This document shows positions 9,681 through 22,180 of a stretch of 64,000 nt of DNA, piece by piece. This DNA is from Polynucleobacter sp. AP-Latsch-80-C2. GTDB lineage: Bacteria > Pseudomonadota > Gammaproteobacteria > Burkholderiales > Burkholderiaceae. The stretch's first letter is position 1; each line of letters begins with the position of its first letter. The stretch lies in NCBI RefSeq assembly GCF_018882185.1, contig NZ_JACVOY010000009.1, forward strand, positions 56,239-120,238. The letters are read 5' to 3'. The position numbers were made by a program, and so were the translations under genes. The notes under the pieces are model-generated. The model was not told the origin of the DNA, ran no database searches, and saw nothing but the letters and a program-made list of their open reading frames with translations.

Positions 9681-11141
9681 ATGTTTGACACCATCCGTAA
9701 GCACCAGAAGTTGATGCAATTCGCATTAATGTTGGTTATTGTTCCTTCTTTCGCATTTTTTGGTATATCCAGCTATTCCGGTTTTTTGGATAAAGAAACC
9801 GACTTAGTGAAGGTCAATGGGAAACCAATTACAGCTCAAGAGGTAGAAGCAGCTGCTAAGCGTCAGGCAGAGCGTGCCGGTGGAAATATTCAAATTGCTC
9901 AAAGCCTACAATTTCGTCAGGCCGTATTAAATGAACTCTTACAACAACGTATTCTGGGATTTGCAGTAACAAACTTGCGTCTTCAGGTTGGTAAAGAGGC
10001 TTTGATTCAGAGTTTGCAAAATATCCCACAAATCAGAGCGCTCTATAGGCCTGATGGTGGTTTTGATGACGCCCGATTCAAGCAACTTCTCTCAAACAAT
10101 GGTTTGAACGAAGAGCAGTTTTATGCAAGCCAAGCATTTGATTTAAAAATTAGCCAACTTCTGAATTCTGTTGCTAGAACTGAGTTAGCCAGCCCTAAAA
10201 TTTCAGAAATTGTTTCTACGCTTTATGAGACTGAGCGACAGATTCAGGCTTTGCAATTTGATGCCAAAGATTACCTCTCAAAAGTAAATCCTACCCAGGA
10301 AGTACTTCAGGCATTTTATGAAGCAAATTCAAAACTATTTGTTAGTCCAGAATTCATTGATGTCGAATACCTTGTTCTGAAGGCAGATCCCAAAGAGGAT
10401 GCTAAGGTTTTTAGTGAAAAGGCAGATCAATTTGCCAATCTTACTTATGACCAGTCCGATAGCCTGAAGCCAGCTGCTGATAAGTTGAAGTTGACTATTC
10501 AAACGCAAAAAGGACTTACAAGAGCGGGTACGAATTCCTCTAAAGATCACCCACTCGAAAATCCAAAAGTATTGCAGTCTCTATTTGGTGATGAGGCAGT
10601 AAAAAATAAACGTAATATTGAAGCTGTACAAACCTCGCCTGGTGTTTTTGTATCCGCTCGCGTGGTGATCTTCCATCCAGCGCAAACCCTGCCTTACAAG
10701 GAGGTTGCCTCTGAAGTAAAGCGTCAAGTTAGCCAGCGTTTAGCAGAAAAATTAGCGCTTGCTGCTGCATCCGATCGATACACCGCCTTGCAGAAGGATC
10801 CTAAGAGTACCGTTGGGTTCGCTAGCCCAGTGTGGATCTCTCGTAATAAGCCAGCCAATTTAATAGGCTCAGCCCTCGATGATGTGATGTCAACAAATCC
10901 TGATAAATTACCTGCTGTTGTTTCGGTTGCAATTCCCGGAGTTGGAGCCACCTTATACCGTGTTGATCAAGTCCGCCAGCCCGCTGGTAGTGATACTAAG
11001 ATCCATAAGGCGCAAGCAGCACAAATACAGGCTTTAGCTGCCCAATCTGAGTTTGCCGGCTTTATGTCTTTCTGGCGAGATGCAGCTAGTGTCAAGACAA
11101 TCAATCCTTTAAAACCAGCACCATCCGGTACTGGTAGTTAA
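9681..11141 (+). CDS. PpiD-like periplasmic chaperone lacking the parvulin domain
   Basis: A 486-residue SurA/PpiD-family protein anchored in the inner membrane by one N-terminal segment (LMQFALMLVIVPSFAFFGIS, residues 11-30). It continues with the SurA-N-like chaperone region (VNGKPITAQEVEAAAKRQAE, then the GGFDDARFKQLL block near 127-137). In PpiD proteins a parvulin domain of roughly 90-130 residues follows the segment corresponding to FVSPEFIDVEYLVLKADP (220-237). Here the sequence passes directly to the C-terminal PpiD region (FANLTYDQSDSLKPAADKLK, 251-270). No parvulin motif such as a GGDLG box occurs anywhere. It probably works as a holdase for exported proteins without isomerase activity. 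Located after lon and tRNA-Val, the standard ppiD position. Confidence 0.85.
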   Translation: MFDTIRKHQKLMQFALMLVIVPSFAFFGISSYSGFLDKETDLVKVNGKPITAQEVEAAAKRQAERAGGNIQIAQSLQFRQAVLNELLQQRILGFAVTNLRLQVGKEALIQSLQNIPQIRALYRPDGGFDDARFKQLLSNNGLNEEQFYASQAFDLKISQLLNSVARTELASPKISEIVSTLYETERQIQALQFDAKDYLSKVNPTQEVLQAFYEANSKLFVSPEFIDVEYLVLKADPKEDAKVFSEKADQFANLTYDQSDSLKPAADKLKLTIQTQKGLTRAGTNSSKDHPLENPKVLQSLFGDEAVKNKRNIEAVQTSPGVFVSARVVIFHPAQTLPYKEVASEVKRQVSQRLAEKLALAAASDRYTALQKDPKSTVGFASPVWISRNKPANLIGSALDDVMSTNPDKLPAVVSVAIPGVGATLYRVDQVRQPAGSDTKIHKAQAAQIQALAAQSEFAGFMSFWRDAASVKTINPLKPAPSGTGS

Positions 11142-11147
11142 ATCTCT

Positions 11148-11816
11148 TTACTTGCTGGGATTAGTTTTTAACAAATATTGGTAGGGCCTCATGGCGCCCC
11201 GGACATTATTAAATAGTAGGGCTTGCGCCTTCTCATTCGGGTGAATATTGTCGGCCTGGAATAAGTCTCTTTGAGCGGCAAGTCCTTGCATAAAAAATGG
11301 TAGCAGCTCTATATTTTCCTGCTTTGCTAACTTTGGAAATATCTCTTTAAATCTTTTTGTATATTCCTGTCCATAGTTTGGAGGAATTTGAATCCCAAAA
11401 AGTAAAACCTTCGCTCCAGATTGTTTGCTCAATTGAATCATTTTGCGCAGATTCTTTTCGGTTTCATCAATCGAAAGTCCCCGTAATGCATCGTTTGCTC
11501 CAAGCTCTAACAATACTAGTGCGGGCTTTTTTTGTTGTAGCAGTGAAGGTAATCTTGTTAGCCCGCCTGAGGTCGTCTCACCGCTAATGCTGGCGTTAAA
11601 TACAGACCAGGAGCTCCCTTGTTTTTGAAGCTGCTCCTCCAGAAGTCTTACCCAGCCAGAGCCACGAGTCAGGCCATATTCCGCTGATAGGCTGTCACCC
11701 ATTACCAAGATAGTTGTACTAGCATGGACTGATGTGACAATGCTGAATAACAGGCAAAATAGACCTGCGGTAACTGATTTTCTGTATAAGAAGCCTTGCC
11801 AATAGTTTTTCATCAT
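11148..11816 (-). CDS. tesA: Periplasmic SGNH hydrolase, TesA/arylesterase family
   Basis: Multifunctional acyl-CoA thioesterase/lysophospholipase/arylesterase family. A signal peptide (AGLFCLLFSIVTSVHA) is followed at once by the block I motif LVMGDSLSAEYG (nucleophile Ser), the oxyanion motif LGANDALRG, and the catalytic DxxH in ADNIHPNEKA. Two adjacent ATGs (11816 and 11813) are the likely start; the longer reading from 11852 would run into the divergent ATPase gene. The divergent tesA/ybbA arrangement is the same as in E. coli, which supports the name. About 222 residues. Confidence 0.88.
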   Translation of the reverse strand: MMKNYWQGFLYRKSVTAGLFCLLFSIVTSVHASTTILVMGDSLSAEYGLTRGSGWVRLLEEQLQKQGSSWSVFNASISGETTSGGLTRLPSLLQQKKPALVLLELGANDALRGLSIDETEKNLRKMIQLSKQSGAKVLLFGIQIPPNYGQEYTKRFKEIFPKLAKQENIELLPFFMQGLAAQRDLFQADNIHPNEKAQALLFNNVRGAMRPYQYLLKTNPSK

Positions 11817-11843
11817 CTTTTTAGAATGCCTGCATCCATCCAT

Positions 11844-12518
11844 ATGAGCCACTTAGTAAAAGTTCTTAGTGCAAATCACCTTGGTAAAACCGTCACCACC
11901 AGTGATGGTGTATTAACTATTTTGCACGACATTTGTTTTGAGCTGCTCCAGGGTGAGAGTGTTGCCATTACCGGTTCATCTGGTTCGGGTAAGAGTACAT
12001 TATTAAGCCTGTTGGCGGGGTTGGATACCCCAACGAGTGGAAATGTTCAGTTAATGGATCATGAACTCAGTCTTATGGATGAGGATGGTAGAGCCGCATT
12101 AAGATCGTTGCATGTGGGTTTTGTATTTCAATCGTTTCAGCTCCTGCCGCACCTTACTGCCCTTGAAAATGTGATGCTTCCAGCTGAGCTTAAGGGATCA
12201 ACGAGCGCTAATGAAGATGCTAGATATTGGCTTGAAAAAGTAGGGCTATCAGACCGTTTAAAGCACTTTCCTAGAACACTTTCAGGAGGTGAGCAGCAAC
12301 GGGTTGCATTGGCGCGCGCATTTATTAATCAGCCTGCCGTCTTATTTGCTGATGAGCCGACTGGTAGCCTTGATGAAGCCAGCGGGAATAGGGTGATTGA
12401 CCTGCTTTTTGACCTAAATAGGGCCAATCATTCAACCTTAATTTTAGTCACCCACGATCCAGCCCTAGCCAGTCGGTGTCAGCGGCAGCTTCACCTTCAG
12501 GGCGGCCGATTGTTATAG
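11844..12518 (+). CDS. ybbA: ABC transporter ATP-binding protein, LolD/YbbA family
   Basis: An ABC ATPase of about 224 residues with Walker A GSSGSGKST, Q-loop VFQSFQLLPHLT, signature LSGGEQQRVALARA, Walker B VLFADEPTGSLD and the switch His in LVTHDP. It belongs to the LolD/MacB/YbbA group, which pairs with FtsX-like permeases. The ATG at 11844 gives the canonical N terminus MSHLVKVLSANHLGK; an ATG at 11826 in the same frame is less likely. It is divergent from tesA as in E. coli, but no permease (ybbP) gene follows: the next gene is purL, 22 bp downstream. Its membrane partner must be encoded elsewhere or be absent. Confidence 0.87.
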   Translation: MSHLVKVLSANHLGKTVTTSDGVLTILHDICFELLQGESVAITGSSGSGKSTLLSLLAGLDTPTSGNVQLMDHELSLMDEDGRAALRSLHVGFVFQSFQLLPHLTALENVMLPAELKGSTSANEDARYWLEKVGLSDRLKHFPRTLSGGEQQRVALARAFINQPAVLFADEPTGSLDEASGNRVIDLLFDLNRANHSTLILVTHDPALASRCQRQLHLQGGRLL

Positions 12519-12527
12519 GCAAAACCT

Positions 12528-12542
12528 TATAATCTAGGGATG
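12528..12542 (+). promoter_or_regulatory. -10 element abutting the purL start codon (leaderless start candidate)
   Basis: A perfect TATAAT at 12528-12533 is followed by 6 nt and the purL ATG at 12540. Transcription from such a -10 would begin at or next to the A of the ATG. No Shine-Dalgarno is present upstream and no clear -35 was found. Confidence 0.5.
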
Positions 12543-15500
12543 TCATTTTTCCACTTTTTGCCCGGCGCTGACGCGCTTTCCCCATTCCGCCAACAAAGAC
12601 TTTTGGCCTTATTAGTGGCACAAGGTATTGAGCTTGACTCTATTGAGGCTCAGTACATCCACTTCATCTGGTCTGATGCGCAGCTAAGCCCTCAGAATCA
12701 AGAAGTTCTTGCAAACTTGTTGACGTACGGTCAGCTCTTTATTTCAAAATTGCATCAAGGTAAATCATGGTTTGGCCTTGGGTCAGGTGATATGCAGGGC
12801 GCTATTGTGATCCCTCGCCTCGGGACCGTTTCCCCATGGGCAAGTAAGGCTACGGATATCGCTCAGCAATGTGGATTGGATATTCTGCGAATTGAACGTG
12901 GCATTCAGTTTGCCTGGAAGAGTAAAAAAGCTTTGAGTCCCCAGCAGTTGCAATTAGTTTTGGCTGCAGTTCATGATCGCATGACTGAAGTAGTGATTGA
13001 TTCTATTGAATCTGCTAATGCTCTCTACCAAACTTTGGAGGATCGTCCCTTAAGCCGTATTCCGGTTCTTTCTGAGGGGCGTAGTGCTTTAGAAAAAGCC
13101 AATCAAGAATTAGGCTTAGCCCTATCTGATGATGAGGTCACTTATCTGGCAGAAAATTTTATCCGCCTTAGGCGCAATCCTAGCGATGTAGAACTCATCA
13201 TGTTTGCGCAAGCCAACAGTGAACATTGTCGTCATAAGATTTTCAACTCCAGCTGGACAATTGATGGTGATGATCAAGAACGTTCCTTATTTGCCATGAT
13301 TCGCAATACCCATCAGTTGCAGCCAGAGGGTACGATCGTTGCCTACTCCGACAACTCTGCCGTGATGGTGGGTTGTGAATCAGAAACCTGGGCACCTCAG
13401 GGTCCGCATCAACAATACGCGAAAGATACGCGTTTAGTCCATACCTTAATGAAGGTCGAGACACACAATCATCCAACAGCAATCGCTCCATTTCCTGGTG
13501 CCTCTACCGGTGCTGGCGGAGAAATTCGTGATGAGGGTGCCACTGGTATTGGTGGGCGTCCTAAAGCGGGCTTAACAGGCTTTTCTGTATCCAATCTCAA
13601 CATCCCTGGAACTGACTTTCCATGGGAGTCTGAGAAATATGGCAAGCCCGAACGGATTGCTACACCGCTACAAATCATGATTGATGGGCCGCTAGGCGGA
13701 GCTGCTTTTAATAATGAATTTGGTAGGCCGATCTTAGGTGGATATTTCCGGGTCTTTGAGCAAACCCTAGACGGCACCCGTCGTGGATACCATAAGCCCA
13801 TCATGATTGCCGGCGGTATCGGTAGCATCGACGCCATTCATACCGAGAAAAAAGCAATTCAATCTGGACACCTTTTAATTCAACTGGGTGGACCTGGTAT
13901 GCGTATTGGTATGGGGGGTGCAACGGGCAGTTCTGTTGCCACCGGTACTAATACAGCGGACTTAGATTTCGATTCGGTCCAACGCGGTAATCCAGAAATG
14001 GAGCGACGTGCACAGGAAGTGATCAATGCCTGTCGCGCACTCGGTGAGAAAAATCCGATTGTGTCGATCCATGATGTTGGAGCTGGCGGACTTTCTAATG
14101 CTTTCCCTGAGCTCGCTGATGGAGCGGGTCTAGGGGCTAAATTTAAGCTGCGTAGTATTCCCCTTGAAGAGAGCGGCATGAGCCCTGCCGAGATCTGGTG
14201 CAACGAATCTCAAGAGCGCTATGTATTGGCAATCGAAGCCAAAGATCTAAATTTATTCAAATCTTTTTGTGAGCGAGAGCGCTGTCCATTTGCAGTAGTA
14301 GGTGAGGCAAGCAGTGAACGTCAATTACAGTTAGTTGATTCTAAGCAAGCCGAGGGTGTAGATGAAGCATTACCTATCGACATGCCGATGGAAGTATTGC
14401 TTGGTAAGCCTCCGCGTATGCATCGCGATGTTCAGCGCGTTCCCCAGAAATTTGTAGAGCTTGATGTGACGGATGCCGATCTTGCTCAATCGATTGCTTG
14501 GGTTCTACAACAACCTACTGTTGCTAGCAAATCATTCTTAATCACTATCGGCGATAGAACGGTTGGTGGTCTTAATGCTCGCGATCAATTTGTCGGACCA
14601 TGGCAAGTACCAGTTGCAGACTGTGCTGTCACCTTAATGGATTACAAAGGTTACCGTGGTGAAGCAATGTCCATGGGCGAAAGAACTCCATTGGCTGTAA
14701 TTGATGCTCCAGCTGCGGCCCGCATGGCTGTTGGTGAGGCGCTTACAAATTTATTGGCGGCAGATATTCGCCGGCTTGAGGGCGTGAAGTTATCTGCAAA
14801 CTGGATGGCGGCTTGTGGAGCGCCCGGCGAAGATGCAAAGTTGTATGACTCAGTTAAGGCGGTTGGAATGGAATTGTGTCCCGCTTTAGGGATTTCAATT
14901 CCAGTGGGTAAAGATTCGTTGTCTATGGCGACTGAATGGCGCGATGAAGGGGATGCTAAAAAGGTGGTTTCACCTGTTTCACTCATCATATCTGCATTTT
15001 CTTCTGTACAAGATGTACGCAAGACGGCGACCCCATTACTGAAACTCAAAAATCAAGATGGATCTGCATTAGAAACAGAGTTAATTTTGATTGACTTGGG
15101 TCGCGGCAAGAATCGTATGGCTGGAAGTATTTTGGCTCAGGTTCTCGGTCAATCAGGCAAAGTTTCTCCTGACTTGGATCACCCAGAGGATCTTAAGTCC
15201 CTAGCTGCCGCCATTATTGAGCTTCGCCAAGAAAATAAATTACTCGCCTACCATGATCGTTCTGATGGTGGCTTGTTAGCTTGTGTTGCAGAAATGGCCT
15301 TCGCATCTCATACAGGTATTTCTATTAATGTCGACATGATTGCAGTCTATGCTGGTCATGAGCCAGACCATGGCGATGCTAAGAACTGGGCGCAACAAGT
15401 ATCTGGCCTACGCCATGAGCAAACTATGCGCGCTTTATTTAATGAAGAGCTTGGAGCAGTTATTCAAGTTCGTAGAGAAGATCGTGATGCTGTTTTCGCA

Positions 15501-16577
15501 ATTTTGCGTAAATTGAATCTAAGCGCCCATAGTCATGTCATTGGAAAACCAAACTCCAATGGTCGCATTGAGATCTGGCGTGATGCTAAAAATATCTTTG
15601 CAGAACCACGCGAAATCTTGCAGAAAATGTGGACCAATACCAGCTATCAAATAGCGCGTTTGCGTGATAACCCAGCATGTGCTGACTCTGAATTCGGTTT
15701 GCTGGATAACTTATCCGATCCTGGAATGTCCCCACAGTTGACATTTGATCCTGCGGACGATGTGGCAGCACCGTTTATTGCAAAGTCTTCTAGGCCAAAA
15801 GTAGCTATTTTGCGTGAGCAGGGTGTTAATTCCCACGTTGAAATGGCCTACGCCGTAAATTGGGCTGGCTTTGATAGTTTTGACGTTCATATGTCAGACC
15901 TACTGAGCGGTAAAGCAAAGTTAAATGATTTCCGCGGACTCATTGCTTGCGGCGGATTTAGTTATGGGGACGTCCTTGGCGCAGGCGAGGGTTGGGCTAA
16001 AACCATTCTCTTTAATCAACAGTTACGTGATCAATTCTCATCATTCTTTACTCGCCAAGATAGTTTTGCTCTAGGCGTATGCAATGGCTGTCAGATGATG
16101 AGCAATCTTGCAGGCATTATTCCGGGCGCAGAGGCTTGGCCTAAATTTACACGCAATCAATCTGAGCAATACGAAGCCCGCTTAGTGATGGCAGAGGTAT
16201 TGCATTCACCCTCTATCTTTACTGAAGGCATGGAAGGTAGTCAACTGCCGATCGCAATTGCACATGGAGAGGGTTTTGCTAATTTCAGCCAACAGGGCAA
16301 CCTTGATCAAATTACTAAGCAGGGATTGGCTGCAGTACGCTTCGTTGATCACCAGGGCAATCCGACCGAAACCTATCCGATGAATCCAAATGGATCTCCA
16401 GGTGGTTTAACCGGAGTGACAACTCCTGATGGACGTTTTACCGTGATGATGCCCCATCCCGAGCGCGTATTTAGATCTGCTCAGATGAGTTGGTGTCCTC
16501 CTGAGTGGCTAGAAATTCCAGATGGTGCTAGCCCCTGGTTACGTTTATTCCGTAATGCACATCGTTGGGCAAAATGA
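12540..16577 (+). CDS. purL: Phosphoribosylformylglycinamidine synthase (single-chain PurL)
   Basis: Step four of purine synthesis: FGAR + Gln + ATP to FGAM. The 1345-residue protein is the large proteobacterial form, with an N-terminal PurS-like part, two tandem AIR-synthase-like halves ([20 protein letters not shown] near residue 310; a second ATP/auxiliary site after [19 protein letters not shown]), and a C-terminal class I glutaminase with the nucleophile Cys in [11 protein letters not shown] and His/Glu in MPHPER. It ends with the usual APxxRLFRNARRW-like tail ([13 protein letters not shown]). It is complete and shows no frameshift. The following methyltransferase-fold gene begins about 10 bp downstream. 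Confidence 0.98.
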   Translation: MSFFHFLPGADALSPFRQQRLLALLVAQGIELDSIEAQYIHFIWSDAQLSPQNQEVLANLLTYGQLFISKLHQGKSWFGLGSGDMQGAIVIPRLGTVSPWASKATDIAQQCGLDILRIERGIQFAWKSKKALSPQQLQLVLAAVHDRMTEVVIDSIESANALYQTLEDRPLSRIPVLSEGRSALEKANQELGLALSDDEVTYLAENFIRLRRNPSDVELIMFAQANSEHCRHKIFNSSWTIDGDDQERSLFAMIRNTHQLQPEGTIVAYSDNSAVMVGCESETWAPQGPHQQYAKDTRLVHTLMKVETHNHPTAIAPFPGASTGAGGEIRDEGATGIGGRPKAGLTGFSVSNLNIPGTDFPWESEKYGKPERIATPLQIMIDGPLGGAAFNNEFGRPILGGYFRVFEQTLDGTRRGYHKPIMIAGGIGSIDAIHTEKKAIQSGHLLIQLGGPGMRIGMGGATGSSVATGTNTADLDFDSVQRGNPEMERRAQEVINACRALGEKNPIVSIHDVGAGGLSNAFPELADGAGLGAKFKLRSIPLEESGMSPAEIWCNESQERYVLAIEAKDLNLFKSFCERERCPFAVVGEASSERQLQLVDSKQAEGVDEALPIDMPMEVLLGKPPRMHRDVQRVPQKFVELDVTDADLAQSIAWVLQQPTVASKSFLITIGDRTVGGLNARDQFVGPWQVPVADCAVTLMDYKGYRGEAMSMGERTPLAVIDAPAAARMAVGEALTNLLAADIRRLEGVKLSANWMAACGAPGEDAKLYDSVKAVGMELCPALGISIPVGKDSLSMATEWRDEGDAKKVVSPVSLIISAFSSVQDVRKTATPLLKLKNQDGSALETELILIDLGRGKNRMAGSILAQVLGQSGKVSPDLDHPEDLKSLAAAIIELRQENKLLAYHDRSDGGLLACVAEMAFASHTGISINVDMIAVYAGHEPDHGDAKNWAQQVSGLRHEQTMRALFNEELGAVIQVRREDRDAVFAILRKLNLSAHSHVIGKPNSNGRIEIWRDAKNIFAEPREILQKMWTNTSYQIARLRDNPACADSEFGLLDNLSDPGMSPQLTFDPADDVAAPFIAKSSRPKVAILREQGVNSHVEMAYAVNWAGFDSFDVHMSDLLSGKAKLNDFRGLIACGGFSYGDVLGAGEGWAKTILFNQQLRDQFSSFFTRQDSFALGVCNGCQMMSNLAGIIPGAEAWPKFTRNQSEQYEARLVMAEVLHSPSIFTEGMEGSQLPIAIAHGEGFANFSQQGNLDQITKQGLAAVRFVDHQGNPTETYPMNPNGSPGGLTGVTTPDGRFTVMMPHPERVFRSAQMSWCPPEWLEIPDGASPWLRLFRNAHRWAK

Positions 16578-16587
16578 TTCCTCATTG

Positions 16588-17352
16588 ATGATGTTGATGG
16601 AGCCAGTAACCTTTTCAGAAAGTGGCGGTGTCCGTTACCTCCACTTTGGATCTGAGTTGATACAGGGGGCGATGCGTATTCGCGACCCTGATGAAATATA
16701 TCTTGAATACAACCAACAAATGATGGCTTGGCTTTTGTTTTTAGAAACCAAGCCTGGCATGAAGATTGCGCAATTGGGTTTAGGAACCGGAGCATTGACG
16801 AAGTTCCAGCATCGTTATTGCCCGGCAGTCAAAACAACGGTTATTGAACTAAATCCTGCAGTGATTGTTGCTGCTAGATCTATGTTCTTTACTCCTAATG
16901 ATGATCGTAGGCTTGAGACCCTGCAAATAGATGCTAAAACATTTGTTAATGCAAGCAAAAATAAGAAGCAGTTTGATGCAGTTCAGGTTGATTTATACGA
17001 TGCAATTTGTGATGGCCCTGCAGCAAGCTCCTTAGATTTTTATAAAGGTTGTTATGACATTCTCAAGGAGCCTGGCGTGATGACAGTGAACTTGTTTTCA
17101 CGTCATAAAAGCCTTGATATTAATCTCCAGAATATTTGCGAAGCTTTTGGTAACCGCGTTTTATTGTTTCCAGAGTCTCATGACTGCAATATTGTGGCAA
17201 TTGCTTTCAAGGGCCCGAAATTAGAGGCTGAATGGAAGGATGTTTCTAAACGCGCCAAACTCATTTTAGAAAAGACCGGTCTACCTACCAACAAGTGGGT
17301 TTCGGGCATTAGTCGTGAAAATGCTCGGCAGGAAAATAAGCTTTCAATTTAA
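16588..17352 (+). CDS. Spermidine synthase-like aminopropyltransferase-fold protein
   Basis: About 254 residues with a Rossmann fold; motif I is IAQLGLGTGALTKF, followed by an acidic VIELNP after beta-2 and a VQVDLYDA segment where SpeE proteins have the catalytic acidic loop. It lies in the spermidine-synthase family (PF01564-like), but whether it makes polyamine or is a SAM-dependent methyltransferase-like relative cannot be told. Start is uncertain: ATGs at 16588, 16591 and 16597 follow the purL stop, while in-frame ATGs further upstream lie inside purL. A strong bidirectional terminator follows its stop. Confidence 0.72.
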   Translation: MMLMEPVTFSESGGVRYLHFGSELIQGAMRIRDPDEIYLEYNQQMMAWLLFLETKPGMKIAQLGLGTGALTKFQHRYCPAVKTTVIELNPAVIVAARSMFFTPNDDRRLETLQIDAKTFVNASKNKKQFDAVQVDLYDAICDGPAASSLDFYKGCYDILKEPGVMTVNLFSRHKSLDINLQNICEAFGNRVLLFPESHDCNIVAIAFKGPKLEAEWKDVSKRAKLILEKTGLPTNKWVSGISRENARQENKLSI

Positions 17353-17369
17353 AAGTGTCTGATAACAAT

Positions 17370-17400
17370 AAAAAAGGCGATCATCCGATCGCCTTTTTTA
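17370..17400. terminator. Bidirectional rho-independent terminator
   Basis: AAAAAGGCGATC-ATCC-GATCGCCTTTTTT: an 8-bp GC-rich stem (GGCGATC plus flanking A/T pairs) with a 4-nt loop, an A-run on one side and a T-run on the other. It can end both the spermidine-synthase-like gene on the plus strand and acnB on the minus strand, whose stop codons face it. Confidence 0.9.
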
Positions 17401-17432
17401 ATCCCAGCTGGATGAGCTAGGTTTTGTTGCAA

Positions 17433-20018
17433 TTACACAGTTACCGTATCTGCTACATCGCTAAATGATTTGATCTTATCAAAGCTCATGTATTTATAAA
17501 CATCGCCAGCCTTAGCGTCGAGTGCTTTTACTTGTTCTAAGTACTCGCTCGGAGTTGGTAAGCGACCCAGGAGTGCGGCAACAGAGGCCAACTCAGCGGA
17601 TGCCAAATAAACACGCGTATCGATACCTAAGCGGTTGGGGAAGTTTCGTGTAGAAGTTGATACTGCCGTAGAGCCCTTACGAATCTGCGCTTGATTACCC
17701 ATGCAGAGAGAGCAGCCAGGGCTTTCCATACGAGCACCTGCGGCACCTAACATACCGTAATAACCTTCTTCCATGAGAACCATTGCATCCATCTTGGTTG
17801 GGGGAGCAACCCATAAACGGGTAGGCATATCTTTCTTACCTTGCAATACTTGCCCAGCTGCACGGAAATGACCAATGTTGGTCATGCATGAGCCAATAAA
17901 GACTTCATCAATCTTATCGCCCGCGACTTCAGATAATACTTTTACATCATCTGGGTCATTAGGACATGCAAGAATTGGTTCTTTAATCTCATCAATGTTG
18001 ATTTCAATGATCTCAGCATAGTCAGCGTTCGCATCTGCTTTGAGAAGTTGTGGGTTTGCAATCCAAGCTTCCATGGCTTTGATGCGACGGCCTAGAGTGC
18101 GCTTATCTTCGTAACCATTTGCAATCATCCACTTCATGAGGGTGATATTGGATTGCATGTACTCAATAATCGGCTCTTTGTTCAGATGAACAGTACAACC
18201 ACCTGCTGAACGCTCAGCAGAAGCATCAGACAACTCAAATGCCTGTTCAACCTTCAGATCAGGTAAGCCTTCGATTTCTAGGATGCGGCCAGAGAAAATA
18301 TTCTTCTTGCCCTGTTTCTCAACAGTAAGCAAACCTTTCTTGATTGCGTATAAAGGGATTGCATTTACTAAGTCACGCAATGTAATGCCAGGCTGCATCT
18401 TGCCTTTAAAGCGAACCAGTACAGACTCAGGCATATCTAAAGGCATTACGCCGGTAGCCGCCGCAAAGGCAACCAAGCCTGAGCCAGCAGGGAAGGAGAT
18501 TCCAATAGGGAAGCGAGTATGGCTATCGCCACCTGTACCGCAGGTATCCGGCAGAAGTAAACGGTTCAACCAGCTATGAATTACGCCATCACCTGGACGC
18601 AATGCCACGCCACCACGATTGGTCATGAATGGCGGCAATTCGTGTTGAGTGCGAATGTCTACTGGCTTTGGATAAGCAGAGGTATGGCAGAAAGACTGCA
18701 TGACCAAATCAGAAGAGAAGCCTAAGCAAGCCAAGTCCTTTAATTCATCACGGGTCATTGGGCCAGTAGTATCTTGTGAGCCTACTGTAGTCATGTGTGG
18801 TTCACAGTAGGTTCCAGGGCGCACGCCTTGACCTTCTGGCAAGCCGCATGCGCGACCAACCATCTTCTGCGCCAAACTGAAACCTTTTTTGTTATCAGGC
18901 GGGCTTACTGGGAGGCGGAACTCAGTGGAAGCGGGCAGGCCAAGGGCTGCACGTGCTTTTGCTGTTAGGCCACGTCCAACGATCAATGGAATACGGCCGC
19001 CAGCACGAACTTCATCCAAGATCACAGGTGATTTCAGGGTAAAGCTGGTGATTTCGCTACCGTTTTTAAATACTTTTCCTTCGTATGGGCGTAATTCAAT
19101 TTCATCGCCCATATTCATTTGGGATACATCCAATTCGATTGGCAATGCTCCAGAGTCTTCCATGGTATTGAAGAAGATTGGAGCAATGTTCGTACCCAGA
19201 CAGACCCCGCCAAAACGCTTATTTGGTACAAATGGAATATCTTGTCCTGTCCACCAGAGAACAGAGTTGGTGGCAGATTTACGGGAGGATCCAGTACCAA
19301 CAACGTCTCCTACATAAGCAATCTGATTGCCTTTTTTCTGGAGAGCAGCAATTTGCTTCATTGGGCCACGTACACCAGACTCATCTGGTTCGATGCCGGG
19401 ACGTGGATTCTTGAGCATGATGGTGGCATGCAAAGGAATGTCCGGACGGCTCCATGCATCTGGTGCAGGTGAAAGGTCATCTGTATTGGTCTCGCCAGTA
19501 ACCTTAAAGGCCGTGAGCTTCATGCTTTCTGGAACAGCAGGGCGGCTAGTAAACCACTCAGCATTAGCCCAGCTCTGCATTACAGTCTTGGCGTTAGCGT
19601 TCCCTTTTTCAGCAAGCTCCTGAACGTCATTGAAGTAATCAAACATCAAAAGCGTTTTCTTGAGGGCCTCAGCAGCAACAGGACCACATTCAGCATCCGT
19701 TAATAGCTCAACTAAGGGCTTGATGTTGTAACCACCGAGCATGGTGCCAAGCAATTCAGTTGCTTTAATGCGGGAAATTAAAGGGGATTTCTCAGTGCCT
19801 TTTGCAATGGCGTCTAAAAATTCTGCTTTTACCTTAGCTGCATCATCTACACCGGCAGGGACACGGTTCGTAATGAGTTCTACTAGCTCAGCTTCTTTTC
19901 CAGCTGGCGGGCTTTTTAATAACTTTACTAATTCAGCAGTCTGATCCTTGGTTAAAGGAAGGGCAGGAATTCCAAGGGCTGCACGTTCGGCGACTTGGGC
20001 GTTATAGGCTTCTAACAT
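17433..20018 (-). CDS. acnB: Aconitate hydratase B
   Basis: Bifunctional aconitase / 2-methylisocitrate dehydratase of the TCA cycle; 861 residues, the normal AcnB length. An N-terminal HEAT-like domain starts [20 protein letters not shown], followed by the swivel domain and the catalytic domains. The [4Fe-4S] cysteines are in [13 protein letters not shown] and [11 protein letters not shown]. The gene stands alone on the minus strand with an AGGA about 6 nt before the ATG. A short hairpin GGGTG-tttt-CACCC (20063-20076) lies in its upstream region. Confidence 0.97.
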   Translation of the reverse strand: MLEAYNAQVAERAALGIPALPLTKDQTAELVKLLKSPPAGKEAELVELITNRVPAGVDDAAKVKAEFLDAIAKGTEKSPLISRIKATELLGTMLGGYNIKPLVELLTDAECGPVAAEALKKTLLMFDYFNDVQELAEKGNANAKTVMQSWANAEWFTSRPAVPESMKLTAFKVTGETNTDDLSPAPDAWSRPDIPLHATIMLKNPRPGIEPDESGVRGPMKQIAALQKKGNQIAYVGDVVGTGSSRKSATNSVLWWTGQDIPFVPNKRFGGVCLGTNIAPIFFNTMEDSGALPIELDVSQMNMGDEIELRPYEGKVFKNGSEITSFTLKSPVILDEVRAGGRIPLIVGRGLTAKARAALGLPASTEFRLPVSPPDNKKGFSLAQKMVGRACGLPEGQGVRPGTYCEPHMTTVGSQDTTGPMTRDELKDLACLGFSSDLVMQSFCHTSAYPKPVDIRTQHELPPFMTNRGGVALRPGDGVIHSWLNRLLLPDTCGTGGDSHTRFPIGISFPAGSGLVAFAAATGVMPLDMPESVLVRFKGKMQPGITLRDLVNAIPLYAIKKGLLTVEKQGKKNIFSGRILEIEGLPDLKVEQAFELSDASAERSAGGCTVHLNKEPIIEYMQSNITLMKWMIANGYEDKRTLGRRIKAMEAWIANPQLLKADANADYAEIIEINIDEIKEPILACPNDPDDVKVLSEVAGDKIDEVFIGSCMTNIGHFRAAGQVLQGKKDMPTRLWVAPPTKMDAMVLMEEGYYGMLGAAGARMESPGCSLCMGNQAQIRKGSTAVSTSTRNFPNRLGIDTRVYLASAELASVAALLGRLPTPSEYLEQVKALDAKAGDVYKYMSFDKIKSFSDVADTVTV

Positions 20019-20208
20019 GGTGTTTCCTATGAGGTAAAAGTGATCAATAGAAAGGCCAAAAGGGTGTTTTCACCCAATTTCCTTAATTATAGTTACTAAA
20101 TTAAGTCTTATATAAGAGTTTAAACCCTAAGCATTTATTAGTCCCTTAGGATATTGAGAAAACCGAGATTTTTCCAGTTTTTATGGACTTAATCTAACTA
20201 AAGAGCCC

Positions 20209-20397
20209 TTAAACGACTTGCTCATCCTTTAATGCCCAAACCAGAGCGATTACCCAGCCAATGAGAGACCAGCCAAGGAATAGGTTTAAGGCAAATATTG
20301 CCCCCGTATTAGCCCTTTTTCTGTTGAAAGCAATGGCAAAAGGAAGGAAATAAAAGAGGGAGAGAACGGTGATGAGGATGGTGAATAAAAGGCGCAT
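20209..20397 (-). CDS. Small membrane protein, superinfection-immunity family
   Basis: A 62-residue protein with two membrane segments (LLFTILITVLSLFYFLPFAI and IFALNLFLGWSLIGWVIALV) joined by a basic loop NRKRANTG. The arrangement, with the Asn-Leu-Phe-Leu-Gly-Trp motif, matches the Imm_superinfect family (PF14373), named after phage T4 Imm but common in chromosomes without phages. It lies between acnB and pyrG, with no phage genes nearby. Actual role unknown; probably a general small inner-membrane protein. Confidence 0.75.
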   Translation of the reverse strand: MRLLFTILITVLSLFYFLPFAIAFNRKRANTGAIFALNLFLGWSLIGWVIALVWALKDEQVV

Positions 20398-20478
20398 TTG
20401 GGTCTAAAAGGGCAGATTAGATAGCTGGAGTTCTCATATTAACGATTTTCAATTTCCCGCCAGAGTTATTCGTGTCGT

Positions 20479-20484
20479 TATAAT
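20479..20484 (+). promoter_or_regulatory. Consensus -10 box upstream of pyrG
   Basis: A perfect TATAAT 25 nt before the pyrG ATG. No convincing -35 lies at 16-18 nt upstream, so this is a position-based candidate only. Confidence 0.35.
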
Positions 20485-20506
20485 TACTTTTTCCAACAGA
20501 GCTTAA

Positions 20507-22171
<1,665 letters not shown>

Positions 22172-22180
22172 AGAGAATAT

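Noticed and set aside
13469..15049. Several minus-strand open frames of 100-130 codons inside purL
   Set aside because: All are antisense shadows of a complete, well-conserved gene.
18889..19472. Overlapping plus-strand open frames of 117 and 142 codons inside acnB
   Set aside because: Antisense to the AcnB coding sequence, with shadow-type composition.
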